A DNA stretch of 64,000 nt from JACVRW01 sp963765135 (GTDB lineage Bacteria > Actinomycetota > Thermoleophilia > Solirubrobacterales > Thermoleophilaceae): assembly GCA_963765135.1 (NCBI GenBank), contig CAVXUX010000007.1, positions 186,001 through 250,000 of the forward strand. Direction: 5' to 3'. Under the pieces are notes generated by a model that saw only the letters and a program-made list of their open reading frames with translations, did no database searches and was not told the origin of the DNA. Below, piece by piece: positions 55,679 through 63,327 of the stretch. The translations under genes were made by a program, and so were the position numbers. How positions within the stretch are numbered: the first letter of the stretch is position 1; the number at the start of each line of letters is the position of its first letter.

Positions 55679-56895
55679 GTCGTCGCTGTCGTGGGCACGG
55701 GCGGCGTGCCCAGCGCGTTCACCATCAGCCACGCCGCGGCGGAAGCGAGCACGGCGGCCGGTACCGCGTCCACGGCGCCGGTCCCAACGAGCAGCGCGGC
55801 GACCACCAGCGACGAGATCAGCAGCCGGGTCGCCGCCGCCATCCCGGCAGCCGTCCCCACCGCGACCGCGAGCGTCGGGGAGGTGTCGAGTGCCACGACC
55901 GCGATCGAGGCTAGGGCGACCCCGATGAAGATCGCCGGGAAGACGGGGCCGCCGCGGAAGCCGCAGCCGAGGCAGATCCCGTAGGCGGCCGCCTTGGCGA
56001 GCAGGATGACCACGACCACCCCCGCGGAGCTCTCCGCCACGATTGTGGGTACCCCCGCCTGGCCGGAGAACAGAACGTCCTGCGAGTCGCCGCCGAGCAC
56101 CTCGGCCAGCTCGGCGAGGCACCCCACGGCGAGCCCGCCCGCCAGCAGCAGCACCGCCATCCCAATGCCGCGCTCCCGCAGCGCCGCGATCGCGCCGGCA
56201 CCACGATGAAGGAGCACGATGATCAGGCCCGCGGCGATCCCCACGGCCAGGGCAACCAGCAGATCCTCCAAGCTCGTGCCGTCGTAGGTCGGCAGCCCCG
56301 GGACCTTGAGCGTCGTTGCCTCCAGCCCGCCCCAGTTGCCCAGGCCGATGAAGATCAGGTAGCCGCAGGCTGCCGCGACCAGCCCCGGAAGCAGCACCGG
56401 GATCAGCGCGGCGCCCAGCCCGATGCCCGCCTCCATCAACAGCACGCCGGCCGGCAGCGGGCCGCCGAACAGGGCCGAGATCGCCGAGAACGAACCGGCC
56501 GTCGCCAGCACGCGGCTCTCGCGCGGTCCCACGTGCACGAAATGGGTGACGGCCATCCCCACCACTGAGCCCAGGGCGATCAGCGGTGCCTCCGGGCCGA
56601 GCACCGCGCCGAACGAGAGCGTCGCGAGCGCCGCCAGCGCCACGCCGGGGCCCCACGAGACCGGTGTGGGCTCCACGCTGACCCCGCCCAGCGGGTCGTG
56701 GCCGCCGTCGCCGGGCAGCACCCGTCGGGCAAAGACCACCAGGGCCGCCCCGACCACCGGCAGCACGATCACCAGGAACCAGGGCGGGCTCGAGTAGCCG
56801 AGGGCGTCGGGCAGGTCGTCCCAGAGCACGTTCTCGAGCTGGTGGACCACCACGAGGAATCCGGCCGCCACCAGGGCCGCCGGCACCCCGATCAC
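55675..56895 (-). CDS. ClC-type chloride channel/antiporter
   Basis: About 406 residues from the GTG at 56895. Selectivity-filter regions: FGAVLGPEAPLIALGSVVG (GxEGP-like, with Ala for Gly), FGGPLPAGVLL and GCGFRGGPVFPAIFIG (GxFxP). The homologous N-terminus AYLRLILIGAVIGVPAAL is readable about 20 codons upstream of the GTG but no standard start codon was found there, so the true start may lie further upstream, near or inside the DUF1269 3-prime end. Anion transport for pH or osmotic balance is the usual role. Confidence 0.88.
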   Translation of the reverse strand: MIGVPAALVAAGFLVVVHQLENVLWDDLPDALGYSSPPWFLVIVLPVVGAALVVFARRVLPGDGGHDPLGGVSVEPTPVSWGPGVALAALATLSFGAVLGPEAPLIALGSVVGMAVTHFVHVGPRESRVLATAGSFSAISALFGGPLPAGVLLMEAGIGLGAALIPVLLPGLVAAACGYLIFIGLGNWGGLEATTLKVPGLPTYDGTSLEDLLVALAVGIAAGLIIVLLHRGAGAIAALRERGIGMAVLLLAGGLAVGCLAELAEVLGGDSQDVLFSGQAGVPTIVAESSAGVVVVILLAKAAAYGICLGCGFRGGPVFPAIFIGVALASIAVVALDTSPTLAVAVGTAAGMAAATRLLISSLVVAALLVGTGAVDAVPAAVLASAAAWLMVNALGTPPVPTTATT

Positions 56896-56956
56896 CGCGC
56901 CGATCAGAATCAGGCGCAGGTAGGCCGCGCCTGCCAGCGGCTCGGGCTCTGCCGTG

Positions 56957-57451
56957 CTATGCGGCGGCGCCGCGACGGTCCAGCGCCTCCTGCAGCGCCG
57001 CCTCCTGCTCGTTCGACAGCGAGCTCTGGATCACGTGGCCGCCGAACTTCGCGAGCTCGGGCACGACCTTGTCCGCGGTGGCCTCGCGAACCAGCACGAA
57101 GACGGCCGCGCCGCCCTCGGGGAGCTTGTCGCCCAGCTCCTTCATGAAGTTGTCGTCGACGCCGTGGTCGCTCAGCGCGCCCGCGGCCGCGCCGCTCGCG
57201 GCCCCGATCGCCATCCCGAACAGCGGCATGAAGAAGATCAGCCCGATCAGGCCGCCCCAGAGCGCGCCGCTGGCGGCGCCGAACCCGGCCATCGAGGGCT
57301 GGTGCAGCTTGATCTTCCCGTTGCTGCGGTGCTCGACTATGACGACGTCCTCGAGCTCGATCGAGTGCTCCTTCATCAGGTGCCCGAGCGTGTCGGTCAC
57401 CTGCTGAGCCTGGGCGACGTCGTCATATGCGATTGCAACGAGGTTTGACAT
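56957..57451 (-). CDS. DUF1269 family membrane protein
   Basis: 164 residues from ATG 57451, which lies exactly 22 nt after a GGGTGA half-site on this strand. NLVAIAYDDVAQAQQVTDTL, DVVIVEHRSNGKIKLHQ, then a glycine/alanine-rich membrane hairpin (GALWGGLIGLIFFMPLFG) and NFMKELGDKLPEGGAAVFVLV are the family features. DUF1269 proteins are common in stress and osmotic regulons. No Shine-Dalgarno, so a leaderless transcript is likely. Confidence 0.9.
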   Translation of the reverse strand: MSNLVAIAYDDVAQAQQVTDTLGHLMKEHSIELEDVVIVEHRSNGKIKLHQPSMAGFGAASGALWGGLIGLIFFMPLFGMAIGAASGAAAGALSDHGVDDNFMKELGDKLPEGGAAVFVLVREATADKVVPELAKFGGHVIQSSLSNEQEAALQEALDRRGAAA

Positions 57452-57473
57452 GGGTCGATTGTTCGAGCGGCGT

Positions 57474-57516
57474 GGGTGAGTCGCAATCACCCCAAGAGGG
57501 TGATGCGGGCTCGCCC
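57474..57516. promoter_or_regulatory. Bidirectional triple half-site element, copy 3
   Basis: GGGTGA (57474-57479), seven bases, TCACCC (57487-57492), CAAGA, GGGTGA (57498-57503), seven bases, TCGCCC (57511-57516, one mismatch). The central palindrome is shared and each outer half-site faces one gene. Leftward, the DUF1269 ATG lies 22 nt away; rightward, an ATG lies 21 nt away. TC precedes both starts at the conserved place. Confidence 0.85.
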
Positions 57517-57537
57517 ACCGTCCGAGACGATCCGCCG

Positions 57538-57594
57538 ATGCGACGGCGTCGCCTCCCCCGAGCGCCAACAGTTTGCCCGCCGATCCTCCACTAG
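57538..57594 (+). CDS. 18-aa leader peptide ORF before coiled-coil membrane protein
   Basis: ATG at 57538 lies 21 nt after the outer half-site. The product is very basic (MRRRRLPRAPTV) and its TAG (57592-57594) overlaps the GTG of the next gene (57594). This repeats the arrangement seen before the MFS gene at 53516. Expression is not shown; position is the only evidence. Confidence 0.45.
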   Translation: MRRRRLPRAPTVCPPILH

Positions 57595-59180
57595 TGCCCG
57601 ACCAGTCCGACACCTCCCCGCCTGAGCGCGCCCCGGGGGCCCCCGAGCGGAAGCGGCGTCGCCGCGTGCTGGTGTGGTCGATGATCGTGGTCGCGTCGGT
57701 GCTGCTGGTCATCTCGATCACCGCGAACTGGGTTCAGCGCGCGGTGCTGGACACGGACGAGGTGGCGAACACCAGCGACGAGATTCTGAGCGACCAGGAT
57801 GTTCAGGGGGCGCTCAGCATCTATCTGGTCGATCAGCTGTACGCCAACGTCGATGTCCAGGGCGAGATCGAGGAGAAGCTGCCGGACAACGCCAAGGCAC
57901 TGTCCGCTCCCGTGGCGGCGGCAACCAGGCAGCTCGCTCTGAACGTCTCGGAGAGGGCGCTCGCCTCGCCTCGGGTCCAGGACCTGGTCGTCCACTCCAT
58001 CCGCGAGTCGCACGGACAGTTCGTCCGCTTGATCGAGGACGAAGGCGACTTCGTCTCTACCACGGGCGGCGCCGTGACGCTCCAGTACGGGGACGTCATA
58101 GCCGACCTGGCCACCCGCCTGGGGGTAGACCCCGCGACGATCTCCGAGATTCGGAGCGTCGTGCAGGACCTCTCGAAGGACCTGAAGCAGCGCTTGACCA
58201 CGGCCCAGACCCGGATCAAGTCGGTGCGCGCAGGCCTCTCCGAGGTGAAGGCGGGCACGCTGAGCCCGGAGCTGGAACAGGATCTCCAGACGCTCAACAC
58301 GAACGCAGCCGAGCTGCAGGCGAAGATCGCGAGCCTCGACACGAAGCTCGAGGGCGTTCAGGAGAAGGCCCCGGCCCAGCTCCAGGAGCGTCTGGCCAAC
58401 CTCGACGCGCGGCTATCCGACCTCGACGGTCGGCTGACAGCCGTCGCCGATCGCACCACCACCGTGCTCAAGGATCCCGCACAGGCGAACGTCGACGACC
58501 TCGACGCGGCACTCGCCTCGGCCCAGGCTCGGGTCACCGCGGCGCTCGACCGCCAGGCCCTCCAGAACCCCGGCCAGCTCGTCGTGCTGCAGTCCGGTCA
58601 ACTCGACGGAGTTCAGACCCTCGTGGGGGCGCTCCGCAACCTCGGCTTCGTGCTGCCACTGCTGGTGCTCCTGCTGTACATGGCCGCCATCTACCTGGCA
58701 CAGGGGTGGCGCCGCCAAGCGCTGATCGCGGCCGGAGGCGGGATCCTTGTGGCGACGCTGCTCGTCCTGCTGACGCGGCGCCTGCTCGGCGGCGCGGTCG
58801 TCGACTCGGTCGCGGGCTCCGAGACGGTCAAGCCGGCCATCCAATCCGTCTACGACATCGTTTCCGGAACGCTGCGCGAACGAGCGATCTTCGCCCTCAT
58901 CATCGGGTTGGCGTTCGTCGGCGCGGGCCTGCTGGCAGGGCCCGCCCGCTGGGCAGTCGCCGCGCGCCGCGCCCTCGCACCGCACCTGCGCGACCAGCCG
59001 GTTGCGGTCTACTCGGTCGTCGCCGTGCTGTTCCTACTCTGGCTGACCGTCATGCCCGGGATCAACAATCTCGGCCAGGTCCTGGTGATCGTGCTGCTCG
59101 CAGTGCTGGCCGTGGTCGGCATCGAACTGCTGCGCCGCCAGACGGTGCACGAATTTCCCCCGCGCCCGAATGGTTCCTGA
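57594..59180 (+). CDS. Membrane protein with coiled coil, unknown
   Basis: About 528 residues from GTG 57594; a TTG at 57573 is the other choice. A basic N-terminus and one helix (VLVWSMIVVASVLLVISI), an extracytoplasmic coiled-coil region of about 320 residues (SSVV-type heptads such as LQTLNTNAAELQAKIASLD), then four helices near the end (VLPLLVLLLYMAAIYLA, VAVLFLLWLTVMPGI). I do not recognise a family. Driven by the bidirectional triple element. Confidence 0.75.
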   Translation: MPDQSDTSPPERAPGAPERKRRRRVLVWSMIVVASVLLVISITANWVQRAVLDTDEVANTSDEILSDQDVQGALSIYLVDQLYANVDVQGEIEEKLPDNAKALSAPVAAATRQLALNVSERALASPRVQDLVVHSIRESHGQFVRLIEDEGDFVSTTGGAVTLQYGDVIADLATRLGVDPATISEIRSVVQDLSKDLKQRLTTAQTRIKSVRAGLSEVKAGTLSPELEQDLQTLNTNAAELQAKIASLDTKLEGVQEKAPAQLQERLANLDARLSDLDGRLTAVADRTTTVLKDPAQANVDDLDAALASAQARVTAALDRQALQNPGQLVVLQSGQLDGVQTLVGALRNLGFVLPLLVLLLYMAAIYLAQGWRRQALIAAGGGILVATLLVLLTRRLLGGAVVDSVAGSETVKPAIQSVYDIVSGTLRERAIFALIIGLAFVGAGLLAGPARWAVAARRALAPHLRDQPVAVYSVVAVLFLLWLTVMPGINNLGQVLVIVLLAVLAVVGIELLRRQTVHEFPPRPNGS

Positions 59181-59264
59181 CCCCGCTCAAGCGAAGCTGC
59201 CCTCGAGGCAACTGCTTGTATTCGGGTTCGAAGCGAACGCCACCGAGACCGGAGGTACCCCGCA

Positions 59265-59762
59265 GTGACCGAGATCGGCCCCGTCCAGCTCGTCAGCCTC
59301 GGCTTCGAGCCGGGGAGCAACTTCGAAGGCCGTATCGCCGACGAGCTGGCCAAGCTCGAGAGCGACCGCACGATCCGCATCCTCGACCTCCTGTTCGTCG
59401 CGCGCGACACCGACTCGGACGAGCTCGTCGTGCTGGAGCACCAGGAGGAGAGCATGGGCGCGATCGTCGGGGCCCTGCTCGGGGTGCGGCTCGAGGGCGC
59501 GGAGGAGCAGGAGCACTCGTTCGGGTTCACGCAGGGCGAGATCGAGGAGATGGCCGCCGGACTCGAGCCAGGCGGAGCCGCCGGGCTGCTGCTCGTCGAG
59601 CACGTATGGGCGCGCGACCTCAAGCGGGCAGTCCGCGACGCCGGCGGCCGGATGCTCGGCGAGAGCTTCCTGACGCCGGAGACCGTGGCGTCGGTGGAGC
59701 CGGAGCTGGCGGCGATGTCCGCCGCGATCGAGGAAAGGGAGCGCGAGAGCGCTTCGACCTGA
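59265..59762 (+). CDS. DUF6325 family protein (paralog 1)
   Basis: 165 residues from GTG 59265 with GGAGG at nine bases upstream. IGPVQLVSLGFEPGSNFEG, LAKLESDRTIRILDLLFVARD and GAAGLLLVEHVWARDLKRAV are the DUF6325 pattern, also seen in the protein at 63328-63771. Soluble, function unknown. It may be co-transcribed with the coiled-coil membrane gene 84 bp upstream and is followed 14 bp later by a DUF7144 gene. Confidence 0.88.
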   Translation: MTEIGPVQLVSLGFEPGSNFEGRIADELAKLESDRTIRILDLLFVARDTDSDELVVLEHQEESMGAIVGALLGVRLEGAEEQEHSFGFTQGEIEEMAAGLEPGGAAGLLLVEHVWARDLKRAVRDAGGRMLGESFLTPETVASVEPELAAMSAAIEERERESAST

Positions 59763-59776
59763 GAGAGGAGCGAGTC

Positions 59777-60199
59777 GTGTCGACTGAACCCCCGTATTCG
59801 TCGCCCACCGATCCCGACGAGGTGTCCGGGTGGGCCGTCGGCGGCACCGTCTTTGCCGCGACCGTGCTGATGCTGATCGGCGTGTTCCAGGCGATCGCCG
59901 GGCTGGTCGCGATCTTCGACGACGACTTCTACGTCGTCACCCGCAACTACACGTTCGATCTCGACGTCAGCGCGTGGGGCTGGGTCCACCTGATCATCGG
60001 GATCCTGCTGGTGATCGTGGCCTACGGGCTGTTCGCGCGCAGCACCTGGGCGGGCGTCACGGCGATCGTGCTCGCGTCGCTGAGCGCGGTGGCCAACTTC
60101 TTCTTCATCCCCTACTACCCGTTCTGGGCGATCCTCGTGATCGCGCTGGACATCTGGGTGATCTGGTCGCTGACGCGGCCCGGCGTGATCAGAACCTGA
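59777..60199 (+). CDS. DUF7144 family membrane protein (paralog 2)
   Basis: 140 residues from GTG 59777, with AGAGGAG before it. A short N-terminal stretch (VSTEPPYSSPTDPDEVSG) precedes four membrane helices: VLMLIGVFQAIAGLVAIF, NYTFDLDVSAWGWVHLIIG and FIPYYPFWAILVIALDIWV. The closest pattern match is the proteins at 49838 and 62628. Co-transcribed with the DUF6325 gene. Confidence 0.88.
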   Translation: MSTEPPYSSPTDPDEVSGWAVGGTVFAATVLMLIGVFQAIAGLVAIFDDDFYVVTRNYTFDLDVSAWGWVHLIIGILLVIVAYGLFARSTWAGVTAIVLASLSAVANFFFIPYYPFWAILVIALDIWVIWSLTRPGVIRT

Positions 60200-60202
60200 G
60201 AC

Positions 60203-60901
60203 TCAGCTGATCCCGGACATCCCTGCGGCGACCGCGAAGCCCAGGGTGGTGATCAACCCGGTCGTGCGTCCCGCCTGCCGGGTCGCCTCGGGGATCATCG
60301 AGTCGACCAGCATCACGACCAGGGCGCCGGCCGCGAAGCCGTTGATTCCGCCTTTGAGGGTGTCCGACGCGTTGTCGGCGATCGCGAAGCCGATGCCCGA
60401 CGCGAGCGTGCAGATCACCGCGACGCCGACCCACAGGACGACCACGTCGCGACGGGAGCGGCCGGCGCCGTGCATGGCCGTCGCCGAGCCGATCGCCTCG
60501 GGCAGGTTCGAGACGAAGATCGCTCCGAGCAGCCCGGCGCTGACGCCGTCGCCGAGCGCGATGCCGAGGCCCAGCGCGAGCTGCTCGGGGATGCCGTCCA
60601 GGAAGGCCCCCAGAGCCAGCCCGGCCCCGGCGTCGGAGCCGCCCGAGCGCCGCTCGATCTCGGTGTCGCAGACGTAGTAGGTGAGTGCTCCCGCCGCGAG
60701 CCCGATCCCGACGGCGCCGCCGCCGCCGATCCGCACGCCCTCCTGAGCGAGCTCGAAGGAAACCGCGCTGATCAGTGCGCCCGCGCCGAACCCGAGCACC
60801 CAGCCGGTCGCGCGCGGCGGCCATGGGCGGACGAGTCCGATAAACGCACCGATCAGCAGCGAGGACGCGGCAACGGCGCCCCATCCGAGCGCCTCAAGCA
60901 T
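60203..60901 (-). CDS. ZIP family divalent metal transporter
   Basis: 232 residues with eight membrane helices. LGAFLDGIPEQLALGLGIAL carries the conserved helix IV His/Asp region and VSNLPEAIGSATAMHG the helix V Glu/His region of ZIP permeases; the histidine-rich loop is short. Imports zinc, iron or manganese in most family members. Its 3-prime end lies three bases from the DUF7144 stop. Confidence 0.85.
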   Translation of the reverse strand: MLEALGWGAVAASSLLIGAFIGLVRPWPPRATGWVLGFGAGALISAVSFELAQEGVRIGGGGAVGIGLAAGALTYYVCDTEIERRSGGSDAGAGLALGAFLDGIPEQLALGLGIALGDGVSAGLLGAIFVSNLPEAIGSATAMHGAGRSRRDVVVLWVGVAVICTLASGIGFAIADNASDTLKGGINGFAAGALVVMLVDSMIPEATRQAGRTTGLITTLGFAVAAGMSGIS

Positions 60902-60934
60902 GGGCGCAACCTACAGGCGGGCGACGGCAGTGCC

Positions 60935-60964
60935 TCACCCACGGCGGGTGAATGCGCGTCACCC
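60935..60964 (+). promoter_or_regulatory. Triple half-site promoter element, copy 4
   Basis: TCACCC (60935-60940), ACGGC, GGGTGA (60946-60951), ATGCGCG, TCACCC (60959-60964): a perfect copy. GTG of the next gene begins exactly 22 nt later; AAGATCG occupies positions 12-18 of that spacer. Confidence 0.88.
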
Positions 60965-60986
60965 GCATGTGCGCGAAGATCGTGTC

Positions 60987-61637
60987 GTGAGGTGGACGGA
61001 TGCGATGCGTCCTGTCACGGGCGCAGTGTCGCTCGGGCTGCGCGCGGAGCGAGGAGCGCGACGAGAGCTGGGCAGGCGCGCCGAGGACGCGGCGCTGGCG
61101 ACGCTTGACGCCCTGCTCGCCTCGCGAGTCGGCGCCGAGGCGGTGGACCGGGTCCTCGCCAGCGACCTGACGGCGCGGGCGGTCGGCAAGGCCCTGGAGG
61201 GGCCGCTCGTCGAGGCGGTCGCCAGGGACGTGGTCCGGTACGCGGTGCTCGAGCGGCTCGCCGACGGCGTGTTCGACGACCCCGAGCTCGAGCGCGTGCT
61301 CGTGGCCGCGCTCGACAGCCCGGTCGCTGAGCGGCTGCTCGCGGCCGCGCTCGACAGCCCCGCCACCGAGCGGCTCCTTGTGCGGGTGCTCGAGAGCAAG
61401 CTGCTCGACGAGGCGGTCCACCGCCTGCTCGAGGGCGAGGAGCTGTGGCTCGTCGTGAACGAGATCGCGCAGAGCCCCGCGGTGACCGAGGCGATCACGA
61501 GGCAGAGCATCGGCTTCGCCGACCAGGTCGCGGGTGGCGTGCGCGGCGGGACGCGCAGCGCGGACGCCTGGCTGGAGCGCGCCGCGAGGCGTGCGCTCAG
61601 GCGTCCTCCGGCGGGTCCGCCGCCGGAGGCTCCGTGA
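60987..61637 (+). CDS. Hypothetical protein, 216 aa
   Basis: Start GTG 60987 chosen because it lies exactly 22 nt after the triple element; frames upstream are open. Alternating helix pattern with repeats of the type SxxxxRLLxxxLxSP (PVAERLLAAALDSPATERLL), suggesting an amphipathic helical bundle; no membrane segment and no cysteines. A C-terminal GPPPEAP tail. I do not recognise a family. Ends inside the RDD gene start (GTGA). Confidence 0.75.
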   Translation: MRWTDAMRPVTGAVSLGLRAERGARRELGRRAEDAALATLDALLASRVGAEAVDRVLASDLTARAVGKALEGPLVEAVARDVVRYAVLERLADGVFDDPELERVLVAALDSPVAERLLAAALDSPATERLLVRVLESKLLDEAVHRLLEGEELWLVVNEIAQSPAVTEAITRQSIGFADQVAGGVRGGTRSADAWLERAARRALRRPPAGPPPEAP

Positions 61638-62087
61638 ACACGACACCGCGTCCTGCGGCGCCCGTGTACGAGGGGCTCGTGACCCGCGCGATCGCGTTCG
61701 CGGTGGACGCGGCCATCATCAACCTGATCGCCCTCGTGGTCGGGTGTGGCAGTGGGTCTGGCGCTGTCGATCCTGTCGATCTCCGACGACCTGCGAGACG
61801 GTCTTGCTCGCCTGCGGCGCCGCGGCCTTCGTGGTCTGGACGGTCGCCTACTTCGCCGTCTTCTGGTCGACGACCGGCCAGACGCCGGGCAACCGGCTCA
61901 TGCACATCCGCGTCTGCGACGCGGACGACGGGACGGTGCTGAGCCCGCGCCGGTCGCTGCTGCGCTTCGGCGCGTTGCTGCTCGCTGCGCTGCCGCTGTT
62001 CGCGGGCTTCCTCCCCGTGCTCGTGGACGACCGGCGCCGCGGCCTGCACGACATGCTCGCCGGCACGGTCGTGGTCGGCGTTCCTAG
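61634..62087 (+). CDS. RDD family membrane protein
   Basis: About 150 residues from GTG 61634. VYEGLVTRAIAFAVDAAIIN is the RDD N-terminal helix with its Arg and Asp, and TTGQTPGNRLMHIRV followed by LRFGALLLAALPLFAGFLP and RRRGLHDMLAGTVVVG is the rest of the family. The frame changes near 61745 and 61798 (GCGAGACG, fitting a lost GC). The frame then has no stop until 62610; the TAG at 62085-62087 in another frame matches the normal family end, so a third indel is likely. Confidence 0.78.
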
Positions 62088-62097
62088 CGAGTGGTTC

Positions 62098-62493
62098 CTA
62101 GCCGAGTGCCTTCGCCTTGATCGCGTCGAACTCGGCCTGGGTGATGGCGCCGCTGTCGAGCAGCTGCTTGGCCTTGTCGATCTCGGCGGCCGGCCCGCCC
62201 GAGCCCGCCGTCGACTTGACGTAGTCATCGAACTCTGCGCGAGCGGCCTGCGAGCGGTCCATGTCGCGCTTGGCCATCTCGTTGCCGTTGGCGATCAGAT
62301 AGATGAGCACGCCCAGGAAGGGCACCACCACCACGAATACGAGCCAGGCCGCCTTGCCCCAACCCGAGATGTCGTGCCTGCGGAAGATGTCCCCGAGGAT
62401 CCTGAACAGGATCATCAGCCAGGCCACCCAGACGAAGAAAATAACGATCGTCCAGAACACGTCGAAGAACGGATAGTCGGATGCAAAGAACAT
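62098..62493 (-). CDS. PLDc_N and SHOCT domain membrane protein
   Basis: 131 residues from ATG 62493, preceded by GGAAGAGG. Two hydrophobic helices with FRILGDIFRRHDISGWGKAA between them form the PLDc_N anchor; after a linker, EIDKAKQLLDSGAITQAEFD is a SHOCT (short C-terminal) domain. Such proteins are common in actinobacteria and of unknown function. The bidirectional triple element at 62544 lies in front; the predicted start site is about 28 nt before the ATG. Confidence 0.88.
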   Translation of the reverse strand: MFFASDYPFFDVFWTIVIFFVWVAWLMILFRILGDIFRRHDISGWGKAAWLVFVVVVPFLGVLIYLIANGNEMAKRDMDRSQAARAEFDDYVKSTAGSGGPAAEIDKAKQLLDSGAITQAEFDAIKAKALG

Positions 62494-62543
62494 GGGTTCG
62501 GCCTCTTCCGGTTGCGGGATCAAAGCGAGTCTCGGTGCGCGGC

Positions 62544-62586
62544 GGGTGAGCTGAGATCACCCCCGGCGGGTGACGCCGCGTCACTC
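62544..62586. promoter_or_regulatory. Bidirectional triple half-site element, copy 5
   Basis: GGGTGA (62544-62549), seven bases, TCACCC (62557-62562), CCGGC, GGGTGA (62568-62573), seven bases, TCACTC (62581-62586, one mismatch). Leftward it faces the PLDc_N-SHOCT gene with AGACTCG at spacer positions 12-18; rightward it faces DUF7144 paralog 3 with AAGGTCG. Both genes here have a leader and a Shine-Dalgarno. Confidence 0.88.
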
Positions 62587-62627
62587 GCCTGCGCGTCAAG
62601 GTCGCGCTAAGCGAAAGGGGGAGATTC

Positions 62628-63029
62628 ATGGACAAGACGCATTCCGGTTGGGTGACCTTCGCCGGCGTGATGCTCTTCATCGTCGGCGTCCTGAACGTGA
62701 TCTACGGGATCGCCGCGATCGGCGACTCGAGTTTCTTCGTCCAGGACCAGAAGTACATCCTCAGCAACCTCAACACCTGGGGCTGGGTGACGCTGATCCT
62801 CGGCGCGTTTCAGCTCTTCGCAGCGTTCTCGCTGTGGTCGGGCGGGCTCTATGGCCGAGTGTTCGCGATCGCCGCGGCGAGCCTGAGCGCACTCGCCGCG
62901 CTGCTGTCGATCCCGGCGTATCCGTTCTGGTCGCTGGCGATCTTCGCCATCGACATCATCATCATCCACCAGGTCGCGGTGTACGGCGGCCGTGAGGCCG
63001 ACACGCCGCGTCGAGAGAGGGCCGCCTGA
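62628..63029 (+). CDS. DUF7144 family membrane protein (paralog 3)
   Basis: 133 residues from ATG 62628, preceded by AGGGGGAG. Four helices: GVMLFIVGVLNVIYGIAAI, NLNTWGWVTLILGAFQLF, FAIAAASLSALAALLSI and YPFWSLAIFAIDIIIIH. The closest match to the usual family consensus of the three copies. Transcribed from the rightward half of the bidirectional element. Confidence 0.9.
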   Translation: MDKTHSGWVTFAGVMLFIVGVLNVIYGIAAIGDSSFFVQDQKYILSNLNTWGWVTLILGAFQLFAAFSLWSGGLYGRVFAIAAASLSALAALLSIPAYPFWSLAIFAIDIIIIHQVAVYGGREADTPRRERAA

Positions 63030-63032
63030 GGT

Positions 63033-63311
63033 TCAGCCCGCGAGGATGCGTGCCTTCTCGGCCGCGAACTCCTGCTCGGTCAGGACCCCCTGCTCCTTCA
63101 GGGCGGCCAGATCCTTCAGCTGCTGCACGCGATCCTCACCGCCGGCAGCGGGAGCCGGCGCCGGCGGAGGCGCGTATTGCTCTTGCGGGTAGGCGGCGGC
63201 ATCCTGCTCGGCCCAGCGATTGGCCTGGCGCCGGCTGACGCGGTTGGAGACGGACGTAGCGGTTCCCGCTATCACCGCGGTGCGTGCCATCCCGCGAAGC
63301 AATCCTGGCAT
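63033..63311 (-). CDS. SHOCT domain protein
   Basis: 92 residues. Basic N-terminus (MPGLLRGMARTAVIAG), a Pro/Ala linker (YAPPPAPAPAAGG) and a C-terminal SHOCT helix pair, VQQLKDLAALKEQGVLTEQE. No membrane anchor is evident apart from a weak N-terminal hydrophobic stretch. Follows the DUF6325 gene on the same strand by 16 bp and shares its promoter. Confidence 0.85.
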   Translation of the reverse strand: MPGLLRGMARTAVIAGTATSVSNRVSRRQANRWAEQDAAAYPQEQYAPPPAPAPAAGGEDRVQQLKDLAALKEQGVLTEQEFAAEKARILAG

Positions 63312-63327
63312 GGGTCAGTCCTTTCAG

